A stretch of 64,000 nucleotides of DNA, from positions 186,001-250,000 of the forward strand of contig NZ_JARVRW010000004.1 of the NCBI RefSeq assembly GCF_030209475.1, in the 5' to 3' direction. The position numbers and the translations under genes are program-made. The notes beneath the pieces are model-generated. The model was not told the origin of the DNA. It searched no databases and saw only the letters and a list, made by a program, of their open reading frames with translations. This document shows positions 46,109 to 54,909 of the stretch, in pieces (within the stretch, counting starts at the first letter, position 1; each line of letters opens with the position of its first letter). The DNA comes from Microbacterium sp. lyk4-40-TSB-66 (GTDB taxonomy: Bacteria > Actinomycetota > Actinomycetes > Actinomycetales > Microbacteriaceae).

Positions 46109-47617
46109 ATGTCTGCCACGCCCGATCCCCGCACCACGACCGCCTCCGGCGCCGACGTTCGCGTCCGCTTCTGCCCGTCTCCGACGGGTCTGCCGCACGT
46201 AGGTCTCATCCGCACCGTCCTGTTCAACTGGGCCTACGCCCGGCACAACGGCGGCAAACTCGTCTTCCGCATCGAAGACACCGACGCCGCCCGCGACAGC
46301 GAAGAGAGCTACCAGCAGCTGCTCGACGCGCTGCGGTGGATGAACATCGACTGGGACGAGGGCGTCGAGGTCGGCGGCCCCCACGCGCCCTACCGCCAGT
46401 CGCAGCGTCACGAGCTGTACCGCGAGGTGCTCGACAAGCTCGTCGCGGCGGGAGCGGTGTACGAGAGCTACTCGACCGCCGAAGAGATCGACGCCCGCAA
46501 TGAGGCGAACGGTCGCGCGAAGCAGCTGGGCTACGACAACTTCGACCGCGGGCTGACCGATGAGCAGAAGGCCGCGTTCCGTGCCGAGGGGCGCCAGCCC
46601 GCCTGGCGCCTGCGCGTGCCCGACCACGACCTGAGCTACGACGACCTGATCCGCGGTGAGGTCACCTTCCCGGCCGGATCCTTCCCCGACTTCGTGCTCG
46701 TGCGCGCCGGGGGAGTGCCCCTCTACCCGTTCGTGAACCCGGTCGACGACGCGCTCATGGGCATCACCCACGTCATCCGCGGCGAGGACCTCATGCCCTC
46801 GACGGCCCGTCAGCTCGCGCTGTACTCGGCCCTGGTGGATGCCGGGGTCACGACGTTCATCCCCCGCTTCGGTCACATGCCGCTGGTGCTGGGCGAGACG
46901 GGGAACAAGAAGCTGTCCAAGCGCGACCCGCAGGCCGACCTGTTCCTGCAGCGCGAGAAGGGCTTCATCCACGAGGGGCTGCTCAACTACCTCTCGCTCC
47001 TCGGCTGGTCGCTGGCGAGCGACCGCGACGTCTTCTCGCTCGACGAGATGATCGCCGCGTTCGACATCGCCGACGTCAACCCCAACCCCGCGCGCTTCGA
47101 CCAGAAGAAGGCCGAGGCGATCAACGGCGACCACATACGCCTGCTGGATGCCGACGATTTCGCGGCCCGGATCGTCCCCTACCTCGCCGGTGCGGGGTTC
47201 ATCGCCGAAGAACCGTCGGCCGAGCACCGCGCGCTCATCGCCCAGGCGGCGCCCCTCGTGCAGGAGCGCGTGCAACTGCTGGGCGAGGTGCCGGGCATGC
47301 TCGGGTTCCTCTTCGTCGCAGAGGTCGAGTACGCCGATGACGCGATGAAGGGGCTCCCCGCGAACGCGGCCGAGGTGCTCACGGCGTCCGTCCGTGCCCT
47401 GGAGGGTGTGGACGACTTCACTGCCGCAGGCGTGCAGCAGGCCCTGTCGACGGCCCTCGTCGACGAGCTGGGCCTCAAGCCCCGCGTCGCCTACGGCCCG
47501 CCCCGCGTCGCGCTGACCGGTCGCCGCGTGTCGCCGCCGCTGTTCGAGTCCATGGAGCTGCTGGGCAAAGACGAGAGCCTGCGACGCCTCTCCGCTCTGG
47601 CGGCCCACCTGGGCTGA
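46109..47617 (+). CDS. gltX: Glutamyl-tRNA synthetase
   Basis: A 502-residue class I aminoacyl-tRNA synthetase. The HIGH-like site is [15 protein letters not shown] (about residues 21-35), where the family's usual His-hydrophobic-Gly-His reads HVGL. The KMSKS equivalent is KLSKR at 268-272. It charges tRNA-Glu, and in bacteria without GlnRS also tRNA-Gln; a tRNA-Gln gene follows 480 bases downstream. ATG at 46109, with TAGGAT at 46096-46101 as a candidate -10. Confidence 0.98.
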   Translation: MSATPDPRTTTASGADVRVRFCPSPTGLPHVGLIRTVLFNWAYARHNGGKLVFRIEDTDAARDSEESYQQLLDALRWMNIDWDEGVEVGGPHAPYRQSQRHELYREVLDKLVAAGAVYESYSTAEEIDARNEANGRAKQLGYDNFDRGLTDEQKAAFRAEGRQPAWRLRVPDHDLSYDDLIRGEVTFPAGSFPDFVLVRAGGVPLYPFVNPVDDALMGITHVIRGEDLMPSTARQLALYSALVDAGVTTFIPRFGHMPLVLGETGNKKLSKRDPQADLFLQREKGFIHEGLLNYLSLLGWSLASDRDVFSLDEMIAAFDIADVNPNPARFDQKKAEAINGDHIRLLDADDFAARIVPYLAGAGFIAEEPSAEHRALIAQAAPLVQERVQLLGEVPGMLGFLFVAEVEYADDAMKGLPANAAEVLTASVRALEGVDDFTAAGVQQALSTALVDELGLKPRVAYGPPRVALTGRRVSPPLFESMELLGKDESLRRLSALAAHLG

Positions 47618-47635
47618 CGCGCATTCCGCGCAGAG

Positions 47636-47688
47636 CGCCGCGATCCCCGCAGGACTCCGACGGGAGCCCGCGAGGATCGCGGCGTTCG
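47636..47688 (+). terminator. Terminator hairpin after gltX
   Basis: CGCCGCGATCCCCGC (47636-47650) pairs with GCGAGGATCGCGGCG (47670-47684) with one mismatch. Its GCGATCC/GGATCGC core recurs in the inverted region at 47896-48010. Confidence 0.75.
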
Positions 47689-47721
47689 TGCGTGGGGGAG
47701 CGGGTGGGACGGTTGCCGGGC

Positions 47722-47835
47722 GCGCGGCTCAACCGGGCACGCGCCGTTCGACCGGGCTCGCGCCGTTCGGCCGGGCTCGCGCCGTTCGGACGGGCTCGCG
47801 CCGTTCGGCCGGGCACGCGCCGTTTGACCGGGCAC
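47722..47835. repeat. Tandem array of six 19-bp units
   Basis: Six head-to-tail units of GCGCCGTTCGGCCGGGCTC or close variants, exactly 19 bp each, with a degenerate seventh start. 19 is not a multiple of three and no gene crosses it. It fills part of the 480-base gltX to tRNA-Gln gap. Confidence 0.85.
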
Positions 47836-47895
47836 GCGTCGTGCTCGTAGGGGTGCGCGGTTCGCGCGGGGCCGCGAACGTCGCGGGGGCAGTGG

Positions 47896-48010
47896 TTCTC
47901 GCCGCGAGCACGATCTCACCCGAGATACGCGATCCTCGCAGAGGTGCGCGATGCTCGCAGACTTCGTTTGAGAAGCTGCGAGCATCGCGCGTTCCTGCGA
48001 GATCCCGCGT
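47896..48010. repeat. Inverted and direct repeat cluster
   Basis: CGCGATGCTCGCAG (47947-47960) pairs perfectly with CTGCGAGCATCGCG (47976-47989), extended by CTTC/GAAG inside the loop. A near copy, CGCGATCCTCGCAG, precedes it as a direct repeat, and CCTGCGAGATCCCGCG follows it. No gene is seen here. Confidence 0.8.
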
Positions 48011-48098
48011 CGCGCGACGCGCGCGGACGGCCCCGATTTTGCTCACCCCGGCATCTCACGTAAGCTTGTCCCTCGGCACGAGTTCCGGCTCAGCGCCT

Positions 48099-48173
48099 TG
48101 GGGTATGGTGTAATTGGCAACACGGCGGTTTCTGGTTCCGTTGTTCTTGGTTCGAGTCCAGGTACCCCAGCCA
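48099..48173 (+). tRNA. tRNA-Gln (anticodon CTG)
   Basis: TGGGGTA pairs with TACCCCA, the anticodon loop TTCTGGT gives CTG (reads CAG), the T-arm is CTTGGTTCGAGTCCAGG, and G plus CCA are encoded (48170-48173). The last anticodon-stem pair is a T-T mismatch, which is tolerated in glutamine tRNAs. Confidence 0.95.
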
Positions 48174-48373
48174 CTTTCAGAAGCATTAAGTGCACGAGAA
48201 TCATTCCCTCCTTCGGCAGTCCGCCGGGGGAGGTTTTGGTTTCCGGTGGCTCTTGCGGGGCCGCGCACCCAGCCGGGGAGTCCCCTCCCGGACGCCCCCG
48301 GACACGTCGTTCCGGACGGCTGACGAGCACCGTCAGGGTGGTAGCGCGCGCCGCATCGTGTTAGGCAGGATGC

Positions 48374-49060
48374 ATGACGTCCACCGCTTCGCCTCCCCGG
48401 CGTGAGTCGCCGAGCGCGCGCGCGAAGCGCAAGAACCGCCTGCTGACGGCGATCACGCTCGGAATCGCCGTGATCATCTGCGCGGTGGTCGGCCTCGGCG
48501 CGTACGCCATGACGAACTCCTGGTGGACCGAGGACGACCCCGTGGCCTCGGCCGACCAGCAGCTCTCCGACGGTCAGTCGCGCTTCGACCGGGCCGGCCA
48601 GGACTTCTTCAACCGACAGCGTCTGGTGACCGTCGATCTGGGAGCGCCGGCGTCCGCCGCCGATCTCGGGCTCCCCGGCGACGGCTCCACCATCGTCGAC
48701 ACGCTCGTTCCCCTCCCCATCGAGGTGCGAACGAACGGAGACGACCTCCGCTTCAGCGGGGTGACGCGGTTCTCGCTCGTCACGGTGGGCGGTGCGCTCG
48801 CACAGGTGGCCGTCGTGTCGGCGTCGTCGGGAGCGTGGACGGCGATGGAGGCCGATCTCCGCGCGCGTGCGGGTCAATGGGGATGGTCGGATGCCGATAT
48901 CGCCACCCTCGCGGAGCAGGTCGGTGCGGCGGCACGGAACGAGGGCGTCGCGACGTCGATGACCCTCCCCACGGTGGCGTTCATGGGCGTCGACATCGGC
49001 GCCGAGGTCACTGTGTCCGAGGTGGGTTCGCTCGAGCTGGTCTACGTCCTCTCGCGCTGA
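48374..49060 (+). CDS. Membrane-anchored extracytoplasmic protein
   Basis: A 228-residue protein with a basic N-terminus (ARAKRKNRLLTA), one membrane span (ITLGIAVIICAVVGLGAYAM, residues about 27-46) and an extracellular domain. No family is recognised. The ATG at 48374 has TAGGCA (48362-48367) six bases upstream, matching other candidate leaderless promoters here. The following 290 bases, to the APC permease, contain only GC-rich low-complexity sequence. Confidence 0.75.
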   Translation: MTSTASPPRRESPSARAKRKNRLLTAITLGIAVIICAVVGLGAYAMTNSWWTEDDPVASADQQLSDGQSRFDRAGQDFFNRQRLVTVDLGAPASAADLGLPGDGSTIVDTLVPLPIEVRTNGDDLRFSGVTRFSLVTVGGALAQVAVVSASSGAWTAMEADLRARAGQWGWSDADIATLAEQVGAAARNEGVATSMTLPTVAFMGVDIGAEVTVSEVGSLELVYVLSR

Positions 49061-49351
49061 CCGTGGCTGCCGGCGGCGGCTTCACGGCCGTCGGGTTCCG
49101 TGCGGCGCTCCGCCTCCGCGACCGGGGACGCCGCCCGGGACGCCCGTGGCATCCCGTCGACGCGCTTCCGCCGCGGTGGCTCACGCTCGTTCGCTGCGTG
49201 CAACCGGCTCGCCGCCGCCGGCGGCTCGTTCACGCGCCTCCGCTTCCGCGGCGCACTCGACCTCGCTCCGTGCGACTCCGGATGCCGTTGGGCGTCGAAG
49301 CTCACGGCATCCGGTCGACGTGCGTCCCTTCGACGTGGGACGCAACCGCGC

Positions 49352-50695
49352 TCAGTGCGACGCCGCCCGGCGCTCGGCCCGCCGACGGCCGGCCCGCGCG
49401 ACGAGGAACAGCACGGATCCGACCGCGATGTAGCCGAGCGCGCCGAGCCAGACGATTCCCGTCTGCTGCGTGAGCAGCACGATGCTGGCGATGATCGCCA
49501 GTACCGGGACGACGCGGGGAACGCGGAAGTGCTCGTGCGCCACCTCGTCCTTCTTCAGCACCAGCACGCTCACGTTCGCCGCCAGGAACACCAGCAGCAG
49601 CAGGAGAACGGTCGTCTCTGCCAGGGTCGCGACGTCGCCGACGAACGAGAGGGCGATCGTCGCGGCACCCACCACCACGATCGAGACCCACGGCGTGCGG
49701 CGCCGCGGCAGCACGCGCGAGAACGCCTGGGGGAGCAGACCCGACTCGGCGAGCCCGAAGCCGACGCGGCTGGCCATGACCATGAACAGCAGCGCACCGT
49801 TGGCGATCGCCACGAGCGCGATCGTGCTGAACAACCACGCGGGGATCGCGACGCCGCTGGCCGCGACGACGTCGAGCAACGGTCCGGTCGACTCGGCGAG
49901 CTGGGCGGGCGGCAGGACGATCGCCGCGCCGAGGGCGATCAGCAGGTAGACCACCGCCGCCGTCGCGATCGCGCCGAACAGGGCGCGCGGGTACGTGCGT
50001 GAGGGGTTCTTGACCTCTTCCGCCATGTTCGCCGCGGCCTCGAAGCCGAGGAACGAGAAGAACGCGATCACCGAGGCGGCGAACGCACCCTGGAGCGGTG
50101 GCACGTCGGGTGCGAACTCGAAGATGCGCGCCGGCTCGCCGCCTCCGCTGCCGAAGACCATCGCGGCCACGACGATGACGATGACGAGACCGGTGACCTC
50201 GATCACGGATGCCACGAGGTTCGCCCCGAGCGACTCGCGAACGCCCCGCAGGTTGATGAGCGTGAGGATCGTGATGAAGGCGATCGCGGTGGGGATGGGC
50301 GGGAGGTCCACGAGGGCCGCGAGGTAATCGCCGGCGAACGCGTTGGCCAGCGACGCCGCCGTCGTGATCCCGGAGGCCATCATGAGGAAGCCGACCAGGA
50401 ACGAGACGTACGGGATGCCGAAGGCGCGCTCGGCGTAGCGGGCGGCACCCCCGGCGTGGGGGTACTTCGTGATGAGTTCGGCGTAGGTGCCGGCCGTCAG
50501 CAGCGCCACGACGAGCGCGATGAGCAGCGGGAGCCAGATCACCCCGCCGACGTCGGTGGCCATCGAGCCGACGAGCGTGTAGATGCCGGCGCCGAGCGTG
50601 TCGCCGACGATGAAGGCGAAGAGCAGGGGTCCCGTGACGACGCGCTTGAGCTTGCCGGAGTCGGCCGGGGAAGACGCGGTGATTTCCGTGGACAT
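49352..50695 (-). CDS. APC superfamily amino acid permease
   Basis: A 447-residue transporter with about 12 membrane segments. Helix 1 has FAFIVGDTLGAGIYTLVG, the unwound substrate-binding motif (GxG) of the APC fold, and helix 6 has FFSFLGFEAAANMAEEVKNP, a family signature. It probably imports an amino acid or related cation. ATG at 50695. It is followed on the same strand by the Ig-like protein's terminator region but not part of that operon. Confidence 0.92.
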   Translation of the reverse strand: MSTEITASSPADSGKLKRVVTGPLLFAFIVGDTLGAGIYTLVGSMATDVGGVIWLPLLIALVVALLTAGTYAELITKYPHAGGAARYAERAFGIPYVSFLVGFLMMASGITTAASLANAFAGDYLAALVDLPPIPTAIAFITILTLINLRGVRESLGANLVASVIEVTGLVIVIVVAAMVFGSGGGEPARIFEFAPDVPPLQGAFAASVIAFFSFLGFEAAANMAEEVKNPSRTYPRALFGAIATAAVVYLLIALGAAIVLPPAQLAESTGPLLDVVAASGVAIPAWLFSTIALVAIANGALLFMVMASRVGFGLAESGLLPQAFSRVLPRRRTPWVSIVVVGAATIALSFVGDVATLAETTVLLLLLVFLAANVSVLVLKKDEVAHEHFRVPRVVPVLAIIASIVLLTQQTGIVWLGALGYIAVGSVLFLVARAGRRRAERRAASH

Positions 50696-50786
50696 CCGCC
50701 AAGTTCACAGGCACCGGCGGTGGTGACGCAAGCCCGGGCTTCCCGCCGGCGTCCGCGCACCCCATGAGGTAGGTCCCGCCTCCGCC

Positions 50787-50809
50787 GCCCCCGCGTGATC
50801 GACGGGGGC
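50787..50809. terminator. Possible terminator after the Ig-like repeat gene
   Basis: GCCCCCG (50787-50793) pairs perfectly with CGGGGGC (50803-50809) around nine bases, between the end of the minus-strand secreted gene and the APC gene start. It is short, and no T-run follows. Confidence 0.4.
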
Positions 50810-50856
50810 CGCGGACGTGCGGCCGGTCACCCGATGGCGGCGGTGGAGGTGCTCGT

Positions 50857-52701
50857 CTAAGACAGAGGGGCGTACCCCGTCTTCGTGCCCGTGACGCGGA
50901 CGCTGATGCGCTTGCCCTTGTCCGCGGACGTGAGCTTGTACGTGGCGGCGGTGGCCCCGGAGATGGCGACGCCGTTCCGCAGCCACTGATGGGTGAGCGT
51001 CACCGGCGCCGGCGCCCACGTGCCGGCCCGCGCGGTCAGGGTCGACCCCACCTTGGTCGTTCCCGTGACGGTGGGTACGGGCCCGCTCAGGGCGCCGTTC
51101 GCGACCACGGCCGACGTGCTCGTGGCTGTCTTCGTGGTGTACCCGCTCTTCGTGCCCGTGACCGTGACCGACAGTCGGGTCCCGGCGTCTGCGGCGACGG
51201 GCGTGTACGTCGCAGACGTGGCGCCCGAGATCGACGCGCCGCCCCGGAGCCACTGATACGTGAACGTGACGGGAGACGGCCCCCACGCACCCGGTGCGGA
51301 AGTCACCGTCTTTCCGACGGCCGGCGTGCCGCTGATGGTCGGGGTGGCCGAGGTGAGGACGCCCTTGGCGACGACGGCGGTCGGCGCGCTGGTCTTTCGC
51401 GCTCCGGAGTAGCCGGGCTTGCTCGCGGTGACCGCGACGGAGATCTGCGCGCCCGCGTCGGCGGCGCTGAGCGTGTACGTCGGCTGTTTCGCCCCGGAGA
51501 TGTAACTGCCCCCGTTGCGCATCCACTGGTAGGTGAGGGTCGTGCCCTCGTCCCATGTCCCCGGGTTGGCCGTGAGCGTCGAGCCCACCTGGGCCGTGCC
51601 GGTGATCTTCGGGGTCGGCATGAGGGTGAGGAGGGGGAGTTGATAGGTGCTGAGCTTCATCACGTAGTCGCCGACGCTGAAGTGATAACCACCGACCTGA
51701 ATGAAGTAGGTGCGGCCGGGTTCCACCGCGAAGTCCGCGTAGGCATCCGCTTTGGAGTACGTGCTGGGGTCGTTCGCGTTCGCCCTCGGGCAGGCCAGGG
51801 GCGACGTCGGCATCGATCCGTCTGACGCCCACACGACGGCGTCCGCATCGTAGAAGCTGTCGCGAAGGTCGAGCCGCACGCCCGTCGTGGCCGTTGCGAC
51901 GTACTTGTACCAGCGCGATCCCAGCATGGTCTCGAAGTCCTGGCTGCACGTCCGGTCATATGGGGCGTACCAGTTGTTGTCGACCTTCGAGATCGACCCG
52001 GTGACCGTGCTCGGGACCGAGAGCGCCGTCGAGGTGGCGGGGGAGAGGTTCGGGAGAGGCGCGCTCGCGCGGATCCAGAGGGATGCCGTGTCGGGCGGCG
52101 CGGCTCCATACGAATCATCGGTGACCTGGAAGAGGTAGGTGCCTCCGGCGCGTGCCTGCAAGTGGTTCTCGTCGCGGAAGCTCGTTTCCGTGCAGCTGAT
52201 GCGAGCGAGGTCGCTCATCGCCGCAGCGGTGTAGGCGATGACCATGCTGTCGGCCCCGCTGACACCGCCGCCGAACGTCAACGTCTGGGCGACGGGGGAC
52301 GTATAGGTGTACCAGACCGAGCGGTCACCGTCCGTGAAGTACTCGGACTGGTCAGGGTCCGTCGTCCGGCACGTCGCCGGCTCATCCGCCTCCAGCGTGG
52401 CACCCGCGTACGGCTGCCCGCTGACCTGGAAGGGCAGCGACGGCACCTTCGTCGCATTCGCGAGCATGTCGTTGACGGGCGCCGCAGCGGCCGAGAACAG
52501 TCGATTCGGTGAGACCGGCGCCGACCGCTCTGCCGGCGATTGCTCCCGCTCCTCCGGTGTGTGCCAGCGTCCGGCGGTGGTGGATGAGCCCTCGTCGGTC
52601 GGGGCTGCGGTCGCGTGTGCGGCGGCCCCTCCGGTCAGACCTACCGCCACGACGAGTGACAGGGACCAGGCGAGCGAACGCAGGGCGCGATGAATGGACA
52701 C
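50857..52701 (-). CDS. Secreted protein with Ig-like tandem repeats
   Basis: A 614-residue exported protein. The signal peptide has RSLAWSLSLVVAVGLTGG and a likely cleavage near ATAA. The central part (about 70-350) has two carbohydrate-binding-like beta domains. The C-terminal third contains three tandem repeats of about 88 residues, each with the pattern TISGT..VGKT, YQWLRGG..ISGAT and YTPVAADAGTRLSVTVTG, typical of actinobacterial surface Ig-like domains that extend from the wall. No sortase signal is seen. The GTG at 52701 is used; the open frame upstream lacks family sequence. It is separated from the histidine kinase by 180 bases. Confidence 0.87.
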   Translation of the reverse strand: MSIHRALRSLAWSLSLVVAVGLTGGAAAHATAAPTDEGSSTTAGRWHTPEEREQSPAERSAPVSPNRLFSAAAAPVNDMLANATKVPSLPFQVSGQPYAGATLEADEPATCRTTDPDQSEYFTDGDRSVWYTYTSPVAQTLTFGGGVSGADSMVIAYTAAAMSDLARISCTETSFRDENHLQARAGGTYLFQVTDDSYGAAPPDTASLWIRASAPLPNLSPATSTALSVPSTVTGSISKVDNNWYAPYDRTCSQDFETMLGSRWYKYVATATTGVRLDLRDSFYDADAVVWASDGSMPTSPLACPRANANDPSTYSKADAYADFAVEPGRTYFIQVGGYHFSVGDYVMKLSTYQLPLLTLMPTPKITGTAQVGSTLTANPGTWDEGTTLTYQWMRNGGSYISGAKQPTYTLSAADAGAQISVAVTASKPGYSGARKTSAPTAVVAKGVLTSATPTISGTPAVGKTVTSAPGAWGPSPVTFTYQWLRGGASISGATSATYTPVAADAGTRLSVTVTGTKSGYTTKTATSTSAVVANGALSGPVPTVTGTTKVGSTLTARAGTWAPAPVTLTHQWLRNGVAISGATAATYKLTSADKGKRISVRVTGTKTGYAPLS

Positions 52702-52881
52702 GATGATGAAACCCCCAAGTGGATGCGCTCCCGCGCGGATCGTCGTCAGTGCCCGGCCCGCGCGGCGCCACCCCAAGCCCCCATGGAGCGGCGACACACG
52801 ACACCGTCTACGACGACCGGATCCGGCGCCGCGACAGAACGATCAGGCGCGGCGCTCCCCGATCCCCCAGGACTGCGCTCA

Positions 52882-54186
52882 TCAAAGCATGGTGGCCGGG
52901 GCGGGGCAACAGATATCCGCCGTCTCCGCGGGGAGGCGCGCTTCGACGCGGGTGCCGTCGGCGTTGGAGGCCACCGTGAGGTCTCCGTCGACGTCGGCGA
53001 AGGCCCGTTGCAGAAGGCGGAGGCCGTGGCCGGACGTCGCACTGCGTCCCGGCGCGAACCCGCGGCCGTCATCCGTGACGGTGAGCGCGACGGCATCCGG
53101 ACGTCCGTGAAGCGACACCTCGATGCGCGTCGCGTCGGCGTGCTCGATGACGTTGCGCAGCAGCTCGCGCACCGCCTCGACCAGGAGGCGGGAGGTCGTG
53201 GCATCCGGTTCGCGATCGACGACGACGTCGAGGTCCACCCGCACCCCGGCCTCGCGCGCGGGGGCGACCGCGTCGGACAGGGCGTCGCCGATGCGCGGAG
53301 CGGGTGCGGATGCCGAGCCGTCGACGATTCCGCGAAGCGTGCGGGCGTCGTTCGCGAGGGTGATCGCGATCGCGCGGAGCCGCGCGGGATCGGGCGCGGA
53401 TGCCAGGGCCTCGAGCGCGAGCGCCGACCCGGCGAGATCCTGCAGGACGTCGTCGTGAAGGCGGCGCCCCAGTCGCAGCCGCTCGCGCTCGCGCGATCGC
53501 AGACCGAACTCGATGGCGAGGCGCCGGTCGACGTCGGCGGCCGAGAGCGTACGGGCGAGCCGCACCGACATCGGTACGAGCACGGCCACCAGCACGGCGA
53601 TGCCCCCGACGAGCACCGGGACGTAGACGGAGAGGGTCGAGGCCACCCACGCGTCGCGGAAGACCGGCACGTAGACCTCGAGGCGCAGCGGCGCGCCACC
53701 GGCGTCCTCGAAGGCGATGAGGGCCTCGCGCAACTCGCCGCCACCCGCTTCGAAGCGGTGCTCCGCGTCGTCGGGGACGTCGAGCACCACGACGCCGTCG
53801 TCATCGAGACGATCGGCCAACGCGGAGGAGAACGGCCGCCGGTCGCCGATCAGACGGCGTTCATCCGAGTAGACGACGCGTGCCGTGTCGCCTTCGATGT
53901 GCCAGACCTTGACGCGCGCGACCGACCCGGCGGCGAAGAAGCCCTCGAGCCGCGCGTCGAGTGCGGCCGGGTCGATGTCGTCACGGGCGAAGTCGGCTGC
54001 GGCGAGCGCGGTCGACACCCGCTTCGCGACGCGTGCGGCGGCGGCTCGGGTCACCCGGTCGGCTTCGGCGCTCGCGAGCGAGAACTCCACCCCCACCAAC
54101 GCGCCGACGATCGCGAGGGTCACGGCCACGGCGGCGATCAGGTGGCGACGCACGATCGCCGCAGCGCGCGGCACCGGGAGCGTCAC
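52882..54186 (-). CDS. NarL-type sensor histidine kinase
   Basis: A 434-residue sensor. TM1 (HLIAAVAVTLAIVGALVG) is near residues 15-32, a periplasmic sensor region lies at about 40-175, and TM2 (VPVLVGGIAVLVAVLVPMSV) is near 188-207. The HisKA_3 phospho-site is LGRRLHDDVLQDLAG with His about residue 244, and the HATPase domain has VRELLRNVIEHADATRIEVS and DDGRGF. The GTG start overlaps the stop of the response regulator by 4 bases (GTGA). It probably reports an extracytoplasmic signal to that regulator. Confidence 0.93.
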   Translation of the reverse strand: MTLPVPRAAAIVRRHLIAAVAVTLAIVGALVGVEFSLASAEADRVTRAAAARVAKRVSTALAAADFARDDIDPAALDARLEGFFAAGSVARVKVWHIEGDTARVVYSDERRLIGDRRPFSSALADRLDDDGVVVLDVPDDAEHRFEAGGGELREALIAFEDAGGAPLRLEVYVPVFRDAWVASTLSVYVPVLVGGIAVLVAVLVPMSVRLARTLSAADVDRRLAIEFGLRSRERERLRLGRRLHDDVLQDLAGSALALEALASAPDPARLRAIAITLANDARTLRGIVDGSASAPAPRIGDALSDAVAPAREAGVRVDLDVVVDREPDATTSRLLVEAVRELLRNVIEHADATRIEVSLHGRPDAVALTVTDDGRGFAPGRSATSGHGLRLLQRAFADVDGDLTVASNADGTRVEARLPAETADICCPAPATML

Positions 54187-54818
54187 CGGCCGCCTCGGAC
54201 GTTCGCGCCGAGATCGCGGGCCTTCGCGACCACCTCGAGCTGAGACCGTGCGCCCAGCGAGCGGCGGAGGGTCTTGACGTGGTCGCGGACGGTGTGGGGA
54301 GACAGCGAGAGCTCACGCGCGATGTCGGTCGGGCGGCGTCCCTCGCACAGCAGGGTCAGCACCTCGCGTTCCCGCGGAGTGAGGGCGTCCAACGGCGTAC
54401 GGGCGAGACCCGGCGCGATCGCGGGGCGCGAAGCGGTCGCGGTGTGCAGCGCGGTCACCAGATCGTCGAGGCGCGTGTCCTTGGCGAGGTAGCCGCTCGC
54501 TCCGGCGGCGCGCGCGGCATCGGCGCCGGCCGCGGTCGGGTGGGCGGTCAGCACGACGATGCGTGCGCGCGGGCACCGCGCCCGCAGCTCCGGAATGGCC
54601 TGCACGCCGTCGTCGTCTCCGATGCCGACGTCGAGCACGATCGCATCGAGCGACATCGCCTCGGCCTTGCGCAGCCCTTCGCCGACGCTCGCGGCGGTGC
54701 CCACGCAGACGGTGTCGGGCGTGGCATCCAGAGCGAAGGCCAGCAGGTCGGTGAAGACGCGGTGGTCGTCGATGACAAGCACCCGCAGGGGGGCTTCGAC
54801 AGCGGCGGGTGGGGTCAT
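54183..54818 (-). CDS. LuxR/NarL-type response regulator
   Basis: A 211-residue regulator. The receiver domain has acidic Asp17-Asp18, the phospho-acceptor Asp63 (AIVLDVGIGDDDG) and the conserved Lys near 114 (YLAKD). The C-terminal HTH is LTPREREVLTLLCEGRRP (residues about 146-163) with SPHTVRDHVKTLRRSLGA as the recognition part. It is the first gene of the two-component operon, which is divergent from the iron transporter operon. Confidence 0.93.
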   Translation of the reverse strand: MTPPAAVEAPLRVLVIDDHRVFTDLLAFALDATPDTVCVGTAASVGEGLRKAEAMSLDAIVLDVGIGDDDGVQAIPELRARCPRARIVVLTAHPTAAGADAARAAGASGYLAKDTRLDDLVTALHTATASRPAIAPGLARTPLDALTPREREVLTLLCEGRRPTDIARELSLSPHTVRDHVKTLRRSLGARSQLEVVAKARDLGANVRGGR

Positions 54819-54849
54819 GACCCCCTCAGTTTAGGGGGAGGACAGCCGT

Positions 54850-54868
54850 GAAGGTAAGGCTAGCCTCA
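54850..54868. promoter_or_regulatory. IdeR/DtxR-like iron box
   Basis: GAAGGTAAGGCTAGCCTCA matches the 19-base DtxR consensus (TTAGGTTAGSCTAACCTAA) at about 14 positions and keeps its central dyad AGGCT/AGCCT. It lies 41 bases before the iron-binding protein start, so the operon is probably repressed in high iron. Confidence 0.7.
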
Positions 54869-54909
54869 GTACGTCGCGACGACCCGAACCGTCGATCCCA
54901 GGAGTCCCC

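Noticed and set aside
47688..48113. A 141-codon frame over the gltX-tRNA-Gln gap
   Set aside because: It is made by the 19-bp tandem units and GC-rich repeats, with no homology-like features.
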